Shown here piece by piece: positions 44,228 through 53,101 of a DNA stretch of 64,000 nucleotides. The stretch spans positions 62,001 through 126,000 of the forward strand of contig JADKBW010000001.1 in assembly GCA_016714905.1 (NCBI GenBank), written 5' to 3'. The position numbers were made by a program, and so were the translations under genes. The notes under the pieces are model-generated. The model saw nothing but the letters and a program-made list of their open reading frames with translations. It was not told the DNA's origin and searched no databases. The stretch comes from Flavobacterium sp. Its GTDB lineage: Bacteria; Bacteroidota; Bacteroidia; Flavobacteriales; Flavobacteriaceae. The stretch's first letter is position 1. Every line of letters begins with the position of its first letter.

Positions 44228-44797
44228 CTACTTTGTTTTTAACTCCGCAGCGACCTTCTCCAACTCAGCGTACCAATCTTCACCAAAACGACGGATGAGC
44301 GCTTCTTTTACAAATTTATAAACTGGAACTTCGAGTTCTTTTCCGAGTGAACAGGCGTCGTCACAAATTTCCCATCGATCGTAATTGACGGCAGCAAATT
44401 CCGTAAAATCCTTCACTCGAATCGGGTACAAATGACAAGAAACAGGTTTCTTCCAATCGACTGCGCCTTGATTGTAAGCTTGTTCAATACCGCAAAGCGC
44501 GGTTTTGCCATCGTAAATGACGTAAGCACAATCTTTTTCGTCTACCAATGGAGTTTCTAAATCTCCATCGGTTCCTTTTCGCCAAGTACCTTGCGCTTCT
44601 ATGGCAGCGATCCCTTCTGGTCGTAAGAACGGTTTTACTTTGGTGTAAATGTCTTCTAAAATTTTGGTTTCTGCTTCAGACAAAGGCGCTCCGGCATCTC
44701 CGTCAACGCAACAAGCACCTTTGCATGCGGAAAGATTGCACACAAATTCTTTTTCTAAAATATCTTCTGAAACGATGGTTTTGCCAAGTTGAAACAT
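44228..44797 (-). CDS. DUF3109 family cysteine-rich protein
   Basis: This 189-residue protein is related to the YkgJ-type zinc/iron-chelating family. Conserved cysteines occur as FVCNLSACKGACCVDGDAG near the N-terminus, CAYVIYDGKTALCGIE in the middle, and CHLYPIR and ICDDACSLG later, a likely metal or Fe-S site. Function is unknown. The -7 box TATCTTTG ends 4 nt upstream of the ATG, so the mRNA may be leaderless. Confidence 0.85.
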   Translation of the reverse strand: MFQLGKTIVSEDILEKEFVCNLSACKGACCVDGDAGAPLSEAETKILEDIYTKVKPFLRPEGIAAIEAQGTWRKGTDGDLETPLVDEKDCAYVIYDGKTALCGIEQAYNQGAVDWKKPVSCHLYPIRVKDFTEFAAVNYDRWEICDDACSLGKELEVPVYKFVKEALIRRFGEDWYAELEKVAAELKTK

Positions 44798-44801
44798 GGG
44801 G

Positions 44802-44809
44802 CAAAGATA
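44802..44809 (-). promoter_or_regulatory. -7 element of the DUF3109 gene, near-leaderless
   Basis: TATCTTTG on the minus strand, then CCCC, then ATG at 44797. Confidence 0.5.
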
Positions 44810-44865
44810 CTTTAACTTTCAATAAATTAAAGTAGGAAATGTAAAATTAACAACGCCTTCAAAAC

Positions 44866-46485
44866 TTAATGTGAAACGATAATTTTATGAGTAGATTTTT
44901 GCTTGTTCGCATCCACTAAATCCAACAGATATATTCCAGAGGGAAGATTTTCGACAGGTACCGATTTGATGTCTAACCCGCTTGCGCGCTTAATGGCAAC
45001 ACCTCGCATATCAAGTAGATTTGCTTCAATAATCGCCGATGCTGACTGAATGTTAACTATGTTTTTTGCAGGATTAGGTGCAATAGTGCTTCCGTTCTTT
45101 TGAAATTCACTAACCAGCATTAATGGATCAACCAAGTAGACATTTGTCTCAACATTTACTGTACTGGGGTCGAGCTGATTTGTCACATTTTCGACTAGTT
45201 TGGTTCCCAAATTGGGGAACTCGCTTAGCGTATATTCTTGTGCTCCGACTGTGTTCAAGTACACTTGACCGTTTTCATTTATGACCCAGCCATTCCATTC
45301 ATATTGTTCTCCGTCAAAAGACCTTGCGCAATAACCTATTTCAAGTAACGGGTCTGCAGCGATTTTGGTTTCTGAAACGAAATAAATATAAACATTCCAT
45401 GTTACAGGATTAACAGGTAAAGAAATATCTTTCCAAAGTGTGTGATCAGAATTGTAAAATTTCACATTCCCATCAATTGGAAATTTATCTCCATAAGACT
45501 GCCATTGGTAGTATTTCTCTCCGGAATTCTCTAAAACGGTTCTATTTGCAGTACCATAGTAAGTATGCTCTAGTGTCAGCGATGGGGTCGAGTAAATCTT
45601 GGTAGTAGCGCTAGAACCGTCCCAACCGATATACCACGTAGACGCTATTAATTTAGTAGCAAGCCCGTCAATAACGCTAAGATACATGTAGTTACATCGC
45701 GGAATAGTAATGATCTCGACACCGTTCTCATTGACAATCACTCCGACATAGTTCGTCGATATCGGCGTATAGTAGTAATAATTGAAACCAACTTTCAGCA
45801 AGGAATCGCCATTAAGCTCTGTTTCTGTCAGCATCAAATAATCCGAAACGTTATTCCAATCGGGAGGTCCTACTAGGTCAATCGACTTCCAAAGTGTATG
45901 ATCGGGATTGTAGACTTTTGCGGCATGAGCGACTTTATCCAAAAGATAATACTTTTCTCCAGAATTTTCCAATTGTTTTCTCCTTACTAATCCTTCGCTA
46001 TAATTATGCTCAAGGACCAAAGAAGGTACTGAATAAACATTACTAGTTCCATCTTGCAAATTTGCAACTAGTTTATTCGCAAGTCCCGGAAGTTCATCTA
46101 GATATAGATTTCGACAATTTGGCACGTTCAGAAGTACTGTTCCGTCTTCCGAAATAACCTTTCCTTCAAATGGCGATGTGCCGCTGATCAAGATGATTTC
46201 CAAATTTGCATCAACATTTATTTTAGATTCAGAAACATGAACGATACTAAGTCCATAAATCTCCGTTAGAATTGGCACAGGTAATACTATCATTTTCCAA
46301 AAACTGTGATCTGCATTAAAAAGCACTAATTCGTTTGTGGCACTTCTAAATTCATAATACTTTTCGCCTGAATATTCGAGATTGATTCTAGTAACCTTGG
46401 CGTCATTATAAGTGTGATCCAATTCAAATTGTGCATAAGACAAAATTGAACAAATCAAAAACAAGAAAAGCAGTCTCTTTTTCAT
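44866..46485 (-). CDS. Secreted protein with three internal repeats and T9SS sorting domain
   Basis: About 539 residues from MKKRLLFLFLICSILSYAQ (46485), a signal peptide; 31 in-frame upstream codons are not part of it. Three repeats of ~140 residues follow, each opening LxHxY, then LENSGEKYY, then a NxDHTLWKxI phrase, then a xxSExxI segment, and an ExG-V-x-NxPxC/A-Y-L end. The three openings are LDHTYNDAKV, LEHNYSEGLV and LEHTYYGTAN. I recognise no named domain; a beta-propeller or beta-sandwich surface protein is plausible. The C-terminus is a T9SS type A sorting domain (STIAPNPAKNIVNIQ to THKIIVSH). Confidence 0.85.
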   Translation of the reverse strand: MKKRLLFLFLICSILSYAQFELDHTYNDAKVTRINLEYSGEKYYEFRSATNELVLFNADHSFWKMIVLPVPILTEIYGLSIVHVSESKINVDANLEIILISGTSPFEGKVISEDGTVLLNVPNCRNLYLDELPGLANKLVANLQDGTSNVYSVPSLVLEHNYSEGLVRRKQLENSGEKYYLLDKVAHAAKVYNPDHTLWKSIDLVGPPDWNNVSDYLMLTETELNGDSLLKVGFNYYYYTPISTNYVGVIVNENGVEIITIPRCNYMYLSVIDGLATKLIASTWYIGWDGSSATTKIYSTPSLTLEHTYYGTANRTVLENSGEKYYQWQSYGDKFPIDGNVKFYNSDHTLWKDISLPVNPVTWNVYIYFVSETKIAADPLLEIGYCARSFDGEQYEWNGWVINENGQVYLNTVGAQEYTLSEFPNLGTKLVENVTNQLDPSTVNVETNVYLVDPLMLVSEFQKNGSTIAPNPAKNIVNIQSASAIIEANLLDMRGVAIKRASGLDIKSVPVENLPSGIYLLDLVDANKQKSTHKIIVSH

Positions 46486-46563
46486 ATTGTTTAATTTTAG
46501 TAAATATAAGACAATTAGCAAACTAAACTTTAAATCATTAGAAAAAAGACGGATTAAATTAAA

Positions 46564-46571
46564 TACTTTTG
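46564..46571 (+). promoter_or_regulatory. Putative -7 element of the marC-like gene
   Basis: TACTTTTG, 18 nt before the ATG at 46590. It supports that start over 46569. Confidence 0.45.
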
Positions 46572-46589
46572 TACTCAAATTTAACTATC

Positions 46590-47165
46590 ATGAACTTTGA
46601 CTTTAAAGAAATAGCAACCATTGGCATGGTGCTTTTTGCCGTTATTGATATTGTGGGTTCTATTCCCATTATCGTCGACCTGCGAAACAAACACGGTCAC
46701 ATCGAATCGGAAAAAGCTTCACTAGTTGCTGCTATTATCATGATTGTTTTTCTGTTTATAGGTGAAGAATTTCTTAAACTAATCGGAATTGATGTCCATT
46801 CATTCGCAGTAGCCGGTTCCTTCGTGTTGTTTTTTATTGCGTTAGAAATGATCCTCGGCATTCGAATTTATCGAGATGCCGAAGCCAGTTCTGCTTCTAT
46901 TGTTCCGCTTGCTTTTCCTCTGATTGCCGGAGCGGGGACTATGACCACTTTACTTTCTTTGCGATCGCAGTATTACGTTGAAAACATTGTAGTGGCCATC
47001 ATCCTCAATATTATTGTGGTTTATGGCGTCTTAAAATCGTCGTCGAAAATTGAAAAAATGCTAGGAAAAACCGGTCTAGGTGTCGTACGAAAAACCTTTG
47101 GTGTCGTGCTATTAGCCATCGCTGTTAAATTATTTGCTTCGAATGTTAAAGGTTTGTTCGTTTAA
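46590..47165 (+). CDS. MarC family integral membrane protein
   Basis: This 191-residue protein has six predicted helices, starting MNFDFKEIATIGMVLFAVID. The MarC/UPF0056 motifs IVGSIPIIVDLRNK (~21-34) and PLAFPLIAGAGTMTTLLSL (~109-127) are present. Despite the name, these proteins have no proven role in multiple antibiotic resistance. It heads a three-gene plus-strand group with a small membrane protein and an FAD-binding protein. Confidence 0.9.
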   Translation: MNFDFKEIATIGMVLFAVIDIVGSIPIIVDLRNKHGHIESEKASLVAAIIMIVFLFIGEEFLKLIGIDVHSFAVAGSFVLFFIALEMILGIRIYRDAEASSASIVPLAFPLIAGAGTMTTLLSLRSQYYVENIVVAIILNIIVVYGVLKSSSKIEKMLGKTGLGVVRKTFGVVLLAIAVKLFASNVKGLFV

Positions 47166-47204
47166 TTCAATTGTATTACTTTCACCTCAAATTATAGTAT
47201 TCAC

Positions 47205-47405
47205 ATGAAGATTTTTACTACTGTTTTGGTTGTGATAGCATTAGCGCTCATCATTTTCAACATTACACTTCTCGATTTTGACCACTTGTTTGAAGGCAAC
47301 AGCATTGTCGCGTTAATTGGTATTGCAGCTGCTTTTTGCGCGGTTTGTATTCTATTGATTTTCAGAATGTCGAAAATGATTATCGAAAAAACCAAAGATC
47401 AATAA
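47205..47405 (+). CDS. Small two-helix membrane protein
   Basis: This 66-residue protein has two hydrophobic helices (~2-22 and ~34-53) joined by FDHLFEGNSIV, and a charged C-terminal MSKMIIEKTKDQ. No known domain. It lies 39 bp after the marC-like gene and 3 bp before the FAD protein gene, so it is probably a real member of the operon. Confidence 0.75.
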   Translation: MKIFTTVLVVIALALIIFNITLLDFDHLFEGNSIVALIGIAAAFCAVCILLIFRMSKMIIEKTKDQ

Positions 47406-47408
47406 TTG

Positions 47409-48020
47409 ATGCTTGATGTTTTAATCATTGGTGGTGGCGTTTCAGGTGTTTCCTGCGCTTTGGTTTTAGGTTCTGCTCACAAAAAGCCTTTTGTTTCTGA
47501 CAAAAAAATCGGAATTATTACCCATCAAAAAACTTCCTCTCTACAAGAAGCGTTGTTCAACAATGCTTACGGAATTCCACCAGGAACTTTAGGTTCTGAT
47601 TTATTAGAATCAAGTCTTGAAAATTTATCACAATTGTATCCGCATGTGCAACAAATCGCAGGAGAAAAGGTTCTCAGCATTGAAGGCACTTCTCCAAACT
47701 TCATTGTTGAAACCAATAAAAATCGCTACGAAACCAAAGCAATTGTAGTTGCCATTGGTTATTCCAACACTTTCGCTATCGAGGGTTTAATGCAATTTGT
47801 TCAACCTCATCCAAAAGCTGTTGCTGAAAAGCAGCGGATTTTCTTAGTCAACGAGGATCATAAAGTAACTGAAGGAATTTACGTCGCTGGTACTTTAGCC
47901 GGTTGGCGCAGTCAATTGTCAATCGCGGCAGGAAGTGGTGCTGCGGTAGCAACCGATATTCTAACCTTGTGGAATAATGGCATTGACTCCCAAAGTCACG
48001 ATAGCATCAAGAAAAATTAA
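47409..48020 (+). CDS. FAD-dependent oxidoreductase (short thioredoxin-reductase-like)
   Basis: This 203-residue protein begins with the dinucleotide-binding motif MLDVLIIGGGVSGVSCALVL (GxGxxG, ~7-12) and ends with the FAD-contact IYVAGTLAGWRSQLSIAAGS (~158-177). It is about two-thirds of thioredoxin reductase length: the NAD(P)H-binding insert and the redox CxxC are missing. It therefore represents the minimal FAD fold, and its reductant is unknown. Start at ATG 47409; the preceding TTG adds one residue. Its stop overlaps the convergent S41 peptidase stop by 4 bp. Confidence 0.8.
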   Translation: MLDVLIIGGGVSGVSCALVLGSAHKKPFVSDKKIGIITHQKTSSLQEALFNNAYGIPPGTLGSDLLESSLENLSQLYPHVQQIAGEKVLSIEGTSPNFIVETNKNRYETKAIVVAIGYSNTFAIEGLMQFVQPHPKAVAEKQRIFLVNEDHKVTEGIYVAGTLAGWRSQLSIAAGSGAAVATDILTLWNNGIDSQSHDSIKKN

Positions 48021-49599
48021 GATTTTGGATTCAAAACGGCTTGAATCATCGGGTCTTGCTTCAAAACAATTTCATAGTACTTTTGTTCATCAAAAAGTTG
48101 ACGCGCAAATTCTGCAGACAAATACCGTTTAACCAGCGGTTTGTTCTTAGATAAATTAACCTCAATCCCATTCTGCAAAAGATAATTTTGAAAATTGGTA
48201 AAATACATTTCGTTTCGATTCATTTCCACCAGGAATTTTTCAAAAGTCAAACCTTTAAAATTCAATCGATGCTTGTCTAATTGTTCAAAAACAAACTGAC
48301 CAACAAATCCCGATTGTTGCATCAGATAAGCTATACTGCCTTCTCCCTGTTTGCCTTCTAAAGAAATAAAGACATCCGGAACAATCCCGCCGCCACCATA
48401 TACCATTTTGCCTTTTGGCGTTTTAAATTTTAATGTGTCGGCTACTTTAATACTATCTTTTTCATACAATTCGCCACTTTGAAATCGTTTATAAAAATCG
48501 TTGACGTATGCTTCGTCATTGCCCTTTAAATATGGCTTCTGAATGGATCTGCCTGTTGGCGTATAATATCTTGCAATGGTTAATCGCACTGCGGAACCAT
48601 CCTCAAAATTCATTTCCTGCTGCACCAAGCCTTTTCCAAAAGAACGACGACCTACGATGATTCCTCGATCATTATCCTGAATGGCACCCGCCAAAATTTC
48701 GCTCGCAGAAGCGCTGTTTTCATTAATTAAGATGAAAACTTTCCCTCTTCAAAATCACCGACATCTGTCGCGATTGATTTTTGAATTTCATTTCTTTTGT
48801 TTTTGGTAAAAACAATAAGCTTTTTATTCACCAGCAATTCATCGGCAATTTTGACCGCAGTTTCAACATAACCGCCGCCATTATCGCGCAAGTCAATAAC
48901 AAAAGTCTTCATGCCTGCATTCCTTAACTTGGTCATGCCATGTTGAAATTCGTCGTACGTCGATTCGGCAAAACGATTGATTTTAAGATATCCAGTCGTT
49001 GGATTAAGCATCAAAGCCGCATCAACACTTTTGATTGGCACTACATCTCGTTGCAACTTAACTTTGAATTTTTTATTCGCGCTTTTTCTAAAAACCGTGA
49101 GCACCACTTCAGAACCGGGCTCTCCTTTTAATTTAGAAAACAAACTATCCGATGGTAATTTCCTTCCGTAAAGTCTCATGTTGTCCGCATATAAAATGCG
49201 ATCTCCGGCTAGGATTCCCGCCTTTTCAGAAGGTCCGTTTTCAAGCGGTTTTATTACTGCAACGGAATCATTATACATATAAAAATTGATTCCGATTCCA
49301 ACAAAATCTCCTTTCATACTTTCCGCTTCGTCAGATTGCAGACTTGGCGGTAAATAAACAGAATGCGGATCGAGTTGTGCTAGAATGTTTGTAACTGTTA
49401 GATCTACAATAGAATCAGTATTTACTTTATCGACGTATTCGCCGTCAATAAACTCAAGTAATCTATTGAGCTTATTTTTTGGATTATTCTTAGAAGAAAA
49501 TGGTCGGTGAACGGGAAAATTCAAAACACTGCCAAGCAGAACGCCAAATGCAAGTGCAAATGAAATTATAATCGGCAGGTATATTTTGCTTTTTTTCAC
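48017..49599 (-). CDS. S41 family C-terminal processing peptidase, frameshifted in this sequence
   Basis: About 526 residues: an N-terminal membrane anchor or signal (IYLPIIISFALAFGVLLGS), a PDZ domain (~90-175, NFYMYNDSVAVIKPLENGPS), and the S41 protease core. After GDFEEGK the frame stops at 48727. Adding one A gives KVFILINENSASASEILAGA, containing the catalytic Ser in the NSASASE motif, and joins the downstream frame (GRRSFGKGLVQQEMNF with the catalytic Lys). The GTG start (49597-49599) directly follows the dCMP deaminase stop. CtpA-like proteases trim or degrade periplasmic proteins. Confidence 0.9.
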
Positions 49600-50028
49600 T
49601 TAGTCTAAATCTTCAATTTGTTCGACCATAACGCCCGCTTGTAACAAAAAATCTACTCCTGTAGTATCGCGATATCCATGTTGATACACCACGCGTTTAA
49701 TCCCAGATTGATGTATTAATTTGCTACATTCCTGGCAAGGAGAAAGCGTGATATATAGCGTTGCACCGTCGCAAGTTTGTGTAGAGCGAGCTACTTTTAG
49801 AATAGCATTTGCTTCGGCATGCAATACATACCAATTCGTTAGACCTGATTCGTCTTCACAACAATTTTCAAATCCGGTTGGTGTTCCGTTGTAACCGTCT
49901 GAAATAATCATCCGGTCTCTTACGATGATTGCGCCGACTTGTTTTCGCTTGCAATACGACAGTTGACTCCATTCTTTGGCGATTCTAAGATATGCTTTGT
50001 CGTATTTATTTAATTTCTTTAGTTCCAT
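49600..50028 (-). CDS. dCMP deaminase family protein (ComEB-like)
   Basis: This 142-residue zinc deaminase produces dUMP for thymidylate synthesis. The zinc site is LHAEANAILKVARS (His, Glu) and LSPCQECSKLIHQSG (two Cys); YCKRKQVGAIIVRD and YNGTPTGFENCCE are typical of dCMP deaminases. Start MELKKLNKYDKAYLRIAKEW (50028). It overlaps the end of the HupE-like gene by 10 bp and is followed at once by the S41 peptidase gene, so three genes are coupled. Confidence 0.92.
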   Translation of the reverse strand: MELKKLNKYDKAYLRIAKEWSQLSYCKRKQVGAIIVRDRMIISDGYNGTPTGFENCCEDESGLTNWYVLHAEANAILKVARSTQTCDGATLYITLSPCQECSKLIHQSGIKRVVYQHGYRDTTGVDFLLQAGVMVEQIEDLD

Positions 50029-50623
50029 AATGGTTTGTTCCAAATTTCGTTTTCAATAATCATCGGCGTAACAACCCCGACAATAAAGGCCGATACAACT
50101 ATAGTAAAGTCCCTTTTTGATGCTCTAAAAAATGATTGTGCGACAAATGATAGTAATAAAATTGTTAAAACCACTATCATTTGTGCCGCCTCAATTCCTA
50201 TTGAAAATTCACATAGCGGCAAAATCTTAGCTGAGCTTTTTCCTGGTAATATGGTCTTAAAGTAATTCGAAAATCCCAATCCGTGAATCATACCAAAAAA
50301 CATTGTCATCACTATTGTTGCATTTATAGATCTATTCATCAATGATTTTTCAGTGCAACAAAGTTAAAAACTGCGGCTACTAAAATGGTTAAAGGAATTA
50401 GAAACTCGACCAAATTTTCATCAATCCGAAGCAAATCAAAAACAGAAAGCACCAATGCTAAAGTGTGACCTACGGTAAATACCGAAATCAGTAAGAGCAG
50501 TCGTTTCCATTCTTTAATCGAATGGGAAACCGTCAAAGCCATCAAAAACAAAACGTGATCGTACGCTTTAATATTCAACACGTGCTTTAAACCAATTTCA
50601 ACATAAATCCAAAAATCTGACAT
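50019..50623 (-). CDS. HupE/UreJ family membrane protein, frameshifted in this sequence
   Basis: About 200 residues with six helices, starting MSDFWIYVEIGLKHVLNIKA (50623). AYDHVLFLMALTVS (~19-32) and GMIHGLGFSNYFKTILPG (second half) carry the conserved His residues of the HupE/UreJ family of putative nickel/cobalt permeases. The frame stops after FVALKNH. Adding one A to the A-run near 50342 gives ALKKSLMNRSINATIVMTMF and continues to 50019. No urease or hydrogenase gene is in the window, so the metal role is inference. Confidence 0.82.
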
Positions 50624-50760
50624 GGCCATTCTTTTATAGATTTGGGCATGTAAACTTACAATTAATTTTAAAAAGCAAATCCAATAAAATCACAAAACTA
50701 TCGCACAAAAAATTAAATAAATTCATGACAAAATAGTTTCGAATAAAAACGAAATAAATA

Positions 50761-50768
50761 TATCTTTG
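50761..50768 (+). promoter_or_regulatory. Putative -7 element of the TerB-like gene
   Basis: TATCTTTG, 23 nt before the ATG at 50792. Confidence 0.45.
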
Positions 50769-50791
50769 CAACAGAATCTAAACCCTAATAT

Positions 50792-51223
50792 ATGTCATTT
50801 TCCGATTTATTTGATAGCGAATTTAAGAACCGCAACAAAGGTCATTTTTCATCTATTGTACGTGTTGCTGTGCACGACGGAGAATTTTCTCCTGAAGAAA
50901 AAAAATTCCTAGACAAACTAGCTTTACATCTAGAAATTACACCCGCAGAGTATGAAGAAATCCTTGAGAACCCACTCAAATATCCGATTAATCCACCCTA
51001 CTTATACACGCAGCGATTAGAGCGACTGTATGATTTAGCGCGCATGGTATACGTAGACCATCATTTAGGAGAAGCACAAATAAAGTTATTGCGCAAGTTC
51101 GGAATCTCATTAGGTTTCACGCCAGCAAATAACAATTATATCGTCGACAAAGCAATGGCTTTGATTGGCGCCAATGTTGACTTAGATACTTTTATCTACG
51201 AGATGCAACATATGAATAAATAA
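50792..51223 (+). CDS. TerB-like tellurite-resistance-family protein
   Basis: This 143-residue cytoplasmic all-helical protein has the TerB-like pattern: IVRVAVHDGEFSPEEKKFLD (~22-41), an acidic metal-binding type loop, then ARMVYVDHHLGEAQIKLLRK (~83-102). The family occurs in many bacteria unrelated to tellurite; the true function is unknown. No other ter gene is present. It converges on fbp across a long palindrome. Confidence 0.8.
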   Translation: MSFSDLFDSEFKNRNKGHFSSIVRVAVHDGEFSPEEKKFLDKLALHLEITPAEYEEILENPLKYPINPPYLYTQRLERLYDLARMVYVDHHLGEAQIKLLRKFGISLGFTPANNNYIVDKAMALIGANVDLDTFIYEMQHMNK

Positions 51224-51225
51224 AA

Positions 51226-51300
51226 ATTTCCAAAAAAATAAAATTCCAAATTCCAAGGTTTAAAACTTTTGGAATTTGGAATTTTATTTTTTTGGAATTT
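51226..51300. terminator. Very long palindromic bidirectional terminator
   Basis: The whole gap between terB-like and fbp is one inverted repeat. AAATTTCCAAAAAAATAAAA.. pairs with ..TTTTATTTTTTTGGAATTT, with inner arms TTCCAAATTCCAA / TTGGAATTTGGAA, about 32 bp with a single-base bulge and a loop GGTTTAAAACTT. Confidence 0.85.
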
Positions 51301-52320
51301 CTAATATTTGCTCAGCTTGGCCAAATGCATAAATTCTTCTGCTTTCTGCACCATATTGAAACTTCCGCAGAAAAACGGTACGCGTTGGTGGAGTTCTGTC
51401 GGTTCGATTTCCATGATTCTTCCAAAACCGTCTGATGCTTTTCCTCCGGCTTGCTCGGTGATAAAAGCCATCGGATTGCATTCGTATAACAATCGCAATT
51501 TCCCTTTGGGTGCTTTTGAACTGGTTGGATAAATATAAATTCCGCCTTTGATCATGTTTCTGTGGATGTCGGACACCAAACTTCCGATATATCGCGACGT
51601 ATAAGGACGATCGCCTTCTTCTAATTGGCAATATTTGATATAATCTTTAACGCCTTGCGGGAAATGCACATAATTCCCCTCGTTGATAGAATAAATCGAC
51701 CCATCTTCCGAGAATTGCATATTGGGATGCGACAAATAGAAAGTTCCAATGGCAGGATTAAGCGTAAATCCGTTAACACCATGACCAGTTGTGTAAACCA
51801 ACATGGTCGAAGTTCCGTAAATCACATAACCAGCAGCCACTTGATTGATTCCCGGTTGCAGGAAATCTTCCAAGGTAACTGGCGTTCCAACTGGTGTAAT
51901 ACGTCGGAAAACCGAAAAAATAGTTCCCACTGAAACATTGACATCGATATTGGAAGAACCATCAAGCGGATCCATCAAGACGACATATTTGTTATTGTGA
52001 CTTTTATCTGAACCTGAAACAGTAATAAAATCGTCGTTTTCTTCCGACGCTATTCCGCACACAATTTCACGATTGATTAAGGTTTGGATAAAAATCTCGT
52101 TGGCATATACATCAAGCTTTTGCTGATCTTCACCTTGTATATTTTGTTCTCCAGCTGCCCCAACAATATCGACCAAACCGGCTTTGTTTACCTTATAGTT
52201 GACCACTTTTGCAGCGAGTCGAATGGAGTTGATAATTCGAGATAATTCTCCAGAGGAATACTGAAAGGCATTTTGGTTTTCAATAATAAATTCACCGAGT
52301 GTTTTGTTGCGTTCTTCCAT
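51301..52320 (-). CDS. fbp: Fructose-1,6-bisphosphatase class I
   Basis: About 339 residues, hydrolysing fructose-1,6-bisphosphate in gluconeogenesis. Start MEERNKTLGEFIIENQNAFQ (52320), downstream of a clear promoter; the ATG at 52374 overlaps the -33 element. Metal-binding motif VLMDPLDGSSNIDVNVSVGT (~112-131), EEND upstream of it, substrate residues in RYIGSLVSDIHRN (~240-252), and KLRLLYECNPMAFITEQAGG near the C-terminus. Confidence 0.95.
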   Translation of the reverse strand: MEERNKTLGEFIIENQNAFQYSSGELSRIINSIRLAAKVVNYKVNKAGLVDIVGAAGEQNIQGEDQQKLDVYANEIFIQTLINREIVCGIASEENDDFITVSGSDKSHNNKYVVLMDPLDGSSNIDVNVSVGTIFSVFRRITPVGTPVTLEDFLQPGINQVAAGYVIYGTSTMLVYTTGHGVNGFTLNPAIGTFYLSHPNMQFSEDGSIYSINEGNYVHFPQGVKDYIKYCQLEEGDRPYTSRYIGSLVSDIHRNMIKGGIYIYPTSSKAPKGKLRLLYECNPMAFITEQAGGKASDGFGRIMEIEPTELHQRVPFFCGSFNMVQKAEEFMHLAKLSKY

Positions 52321-52345
52321 TACGAAATCGTTGTAGTTAGTGGTG

Positions 52346-52374
52346 CAAATATAGGTGTAAAATCCAATATTCAA
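52346..52374 (-). promoter_or_regulatory. Promoter of fbp
   Basis: On the minus strand TTG (52372-52374), 18-nt spacer, TATATTTG (52346-52353), 25 nt before the ATG at 52320. Confidence 0.75.
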
Positions 52375-52476
52375 ATTACAAACTTCAAGTTTTACTGCAT
52401 ATTATTGGAATTTGGAATTTCATCATTCGAATTTTATACTTTGGATTTGTATATTTGTTTTTGAAACCGAAAACCC

Positions 52477-52561
52477 TAGCCCCGATAGTAGTGGAAATCC
52501 TTTTGCTTTTTTCTTTTGAAAGCAAAAGATTGGAACGAATAGCGGGATCAAGCTCCTAAAA
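52477..52561 (+). repeat. Dispersed palindromic element, copy F, abutting a start codon
   Basis: Left arm TAGCCCCGATAGTAGTGGAA, right arm GATTGGAACGAATAGCGGGA then TCAAGCTCCTAAAA. The internal stem CTTTTGCTTT / AAAGCAAAAG is perfect. Its last base is directly followed by the ATG of the GNAT gene at 52562. Confidence 0.85.
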
Positions 52562-53029
52562 ATGAATATCAGAAAAGGCCAAAAAGAAGACATGCCCGCC
52601 GTTTTGAGTTTGATTCAAGAACTCGCCACTTTTGAAAAAGAACCCGACGCTGTCGTTGTAACAGTCGCCGACCTCGAGCGTGATGGCTTTGGAAAAAATC
52701 CTTTGTTTTATACTTTTGTCGCGGAAATCGATAGTCAAATTGTGGGCATGGCGCTTTACTATTATCGTTATTCTACTTGGAAAGGTAAAACCATTCACTT
52801 AGAAGATTTGATTGTAAAAGAAAAAATGCGAGGCTCAGGCTTGGGATATCAACTGTACGCTGCCGTTATAGCGCAAGGCCAAAAAGAACAAGTTCGAAGA
52901 ATTGAATGGGCTGTCTTGGATTGGAATACACCTGCGATTGACTTTTACGTTAAGTCGGGCGCAAGAGTGCTAGACGATTGGCGTGTCGCTCAGATGGATG
53001 AGCAGGGAATTAAGAACTTTGGAAAATAG
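52562..53029 (+). CDS. GNAT family N-acetyltransferase, diamine acetyltransferase-like
   Basis: This 155-residue protein resembles spermidine/spermine N1-acetyltransferase (SSAT): IRKGQKEDMPAVLSLIQELA at the start, GMALYYYRYSTWKGKTIHLE (~61-80), then the acetyl-CoA site DLIVKEKMRGSGLGYQLYAA (~81-100), and DWNTPAIDFYVKSGARVLDDW (C-terminal half). The acceptor amine is inferred from this similarity only. The gene begins directly at the end of repeat copy F and precedes the aspartate kinase gene. Confidence 0.87.
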   Translation: MNIRKGQKEDMPAVLSLIQELATFEKEPDAVVVTVADLERDGFGKNPLFYTFVAEIDSQIVGMALYYYRYSTWKGKTIHLEDLIVKEKMRGSGLGYQLYAAVIAQGQKEQVRRIEWAVLDWNTPAIDFYVKSGARVLDDWRVAQMDEQGIKNFGK

Positions 53030-53101
53030 AACCAAGGGCAAAGAACCAAGACTATAAAGACTTTCTTGCCTCTTGATTCTTGTCTATATAATAAAATTTT
53101 T

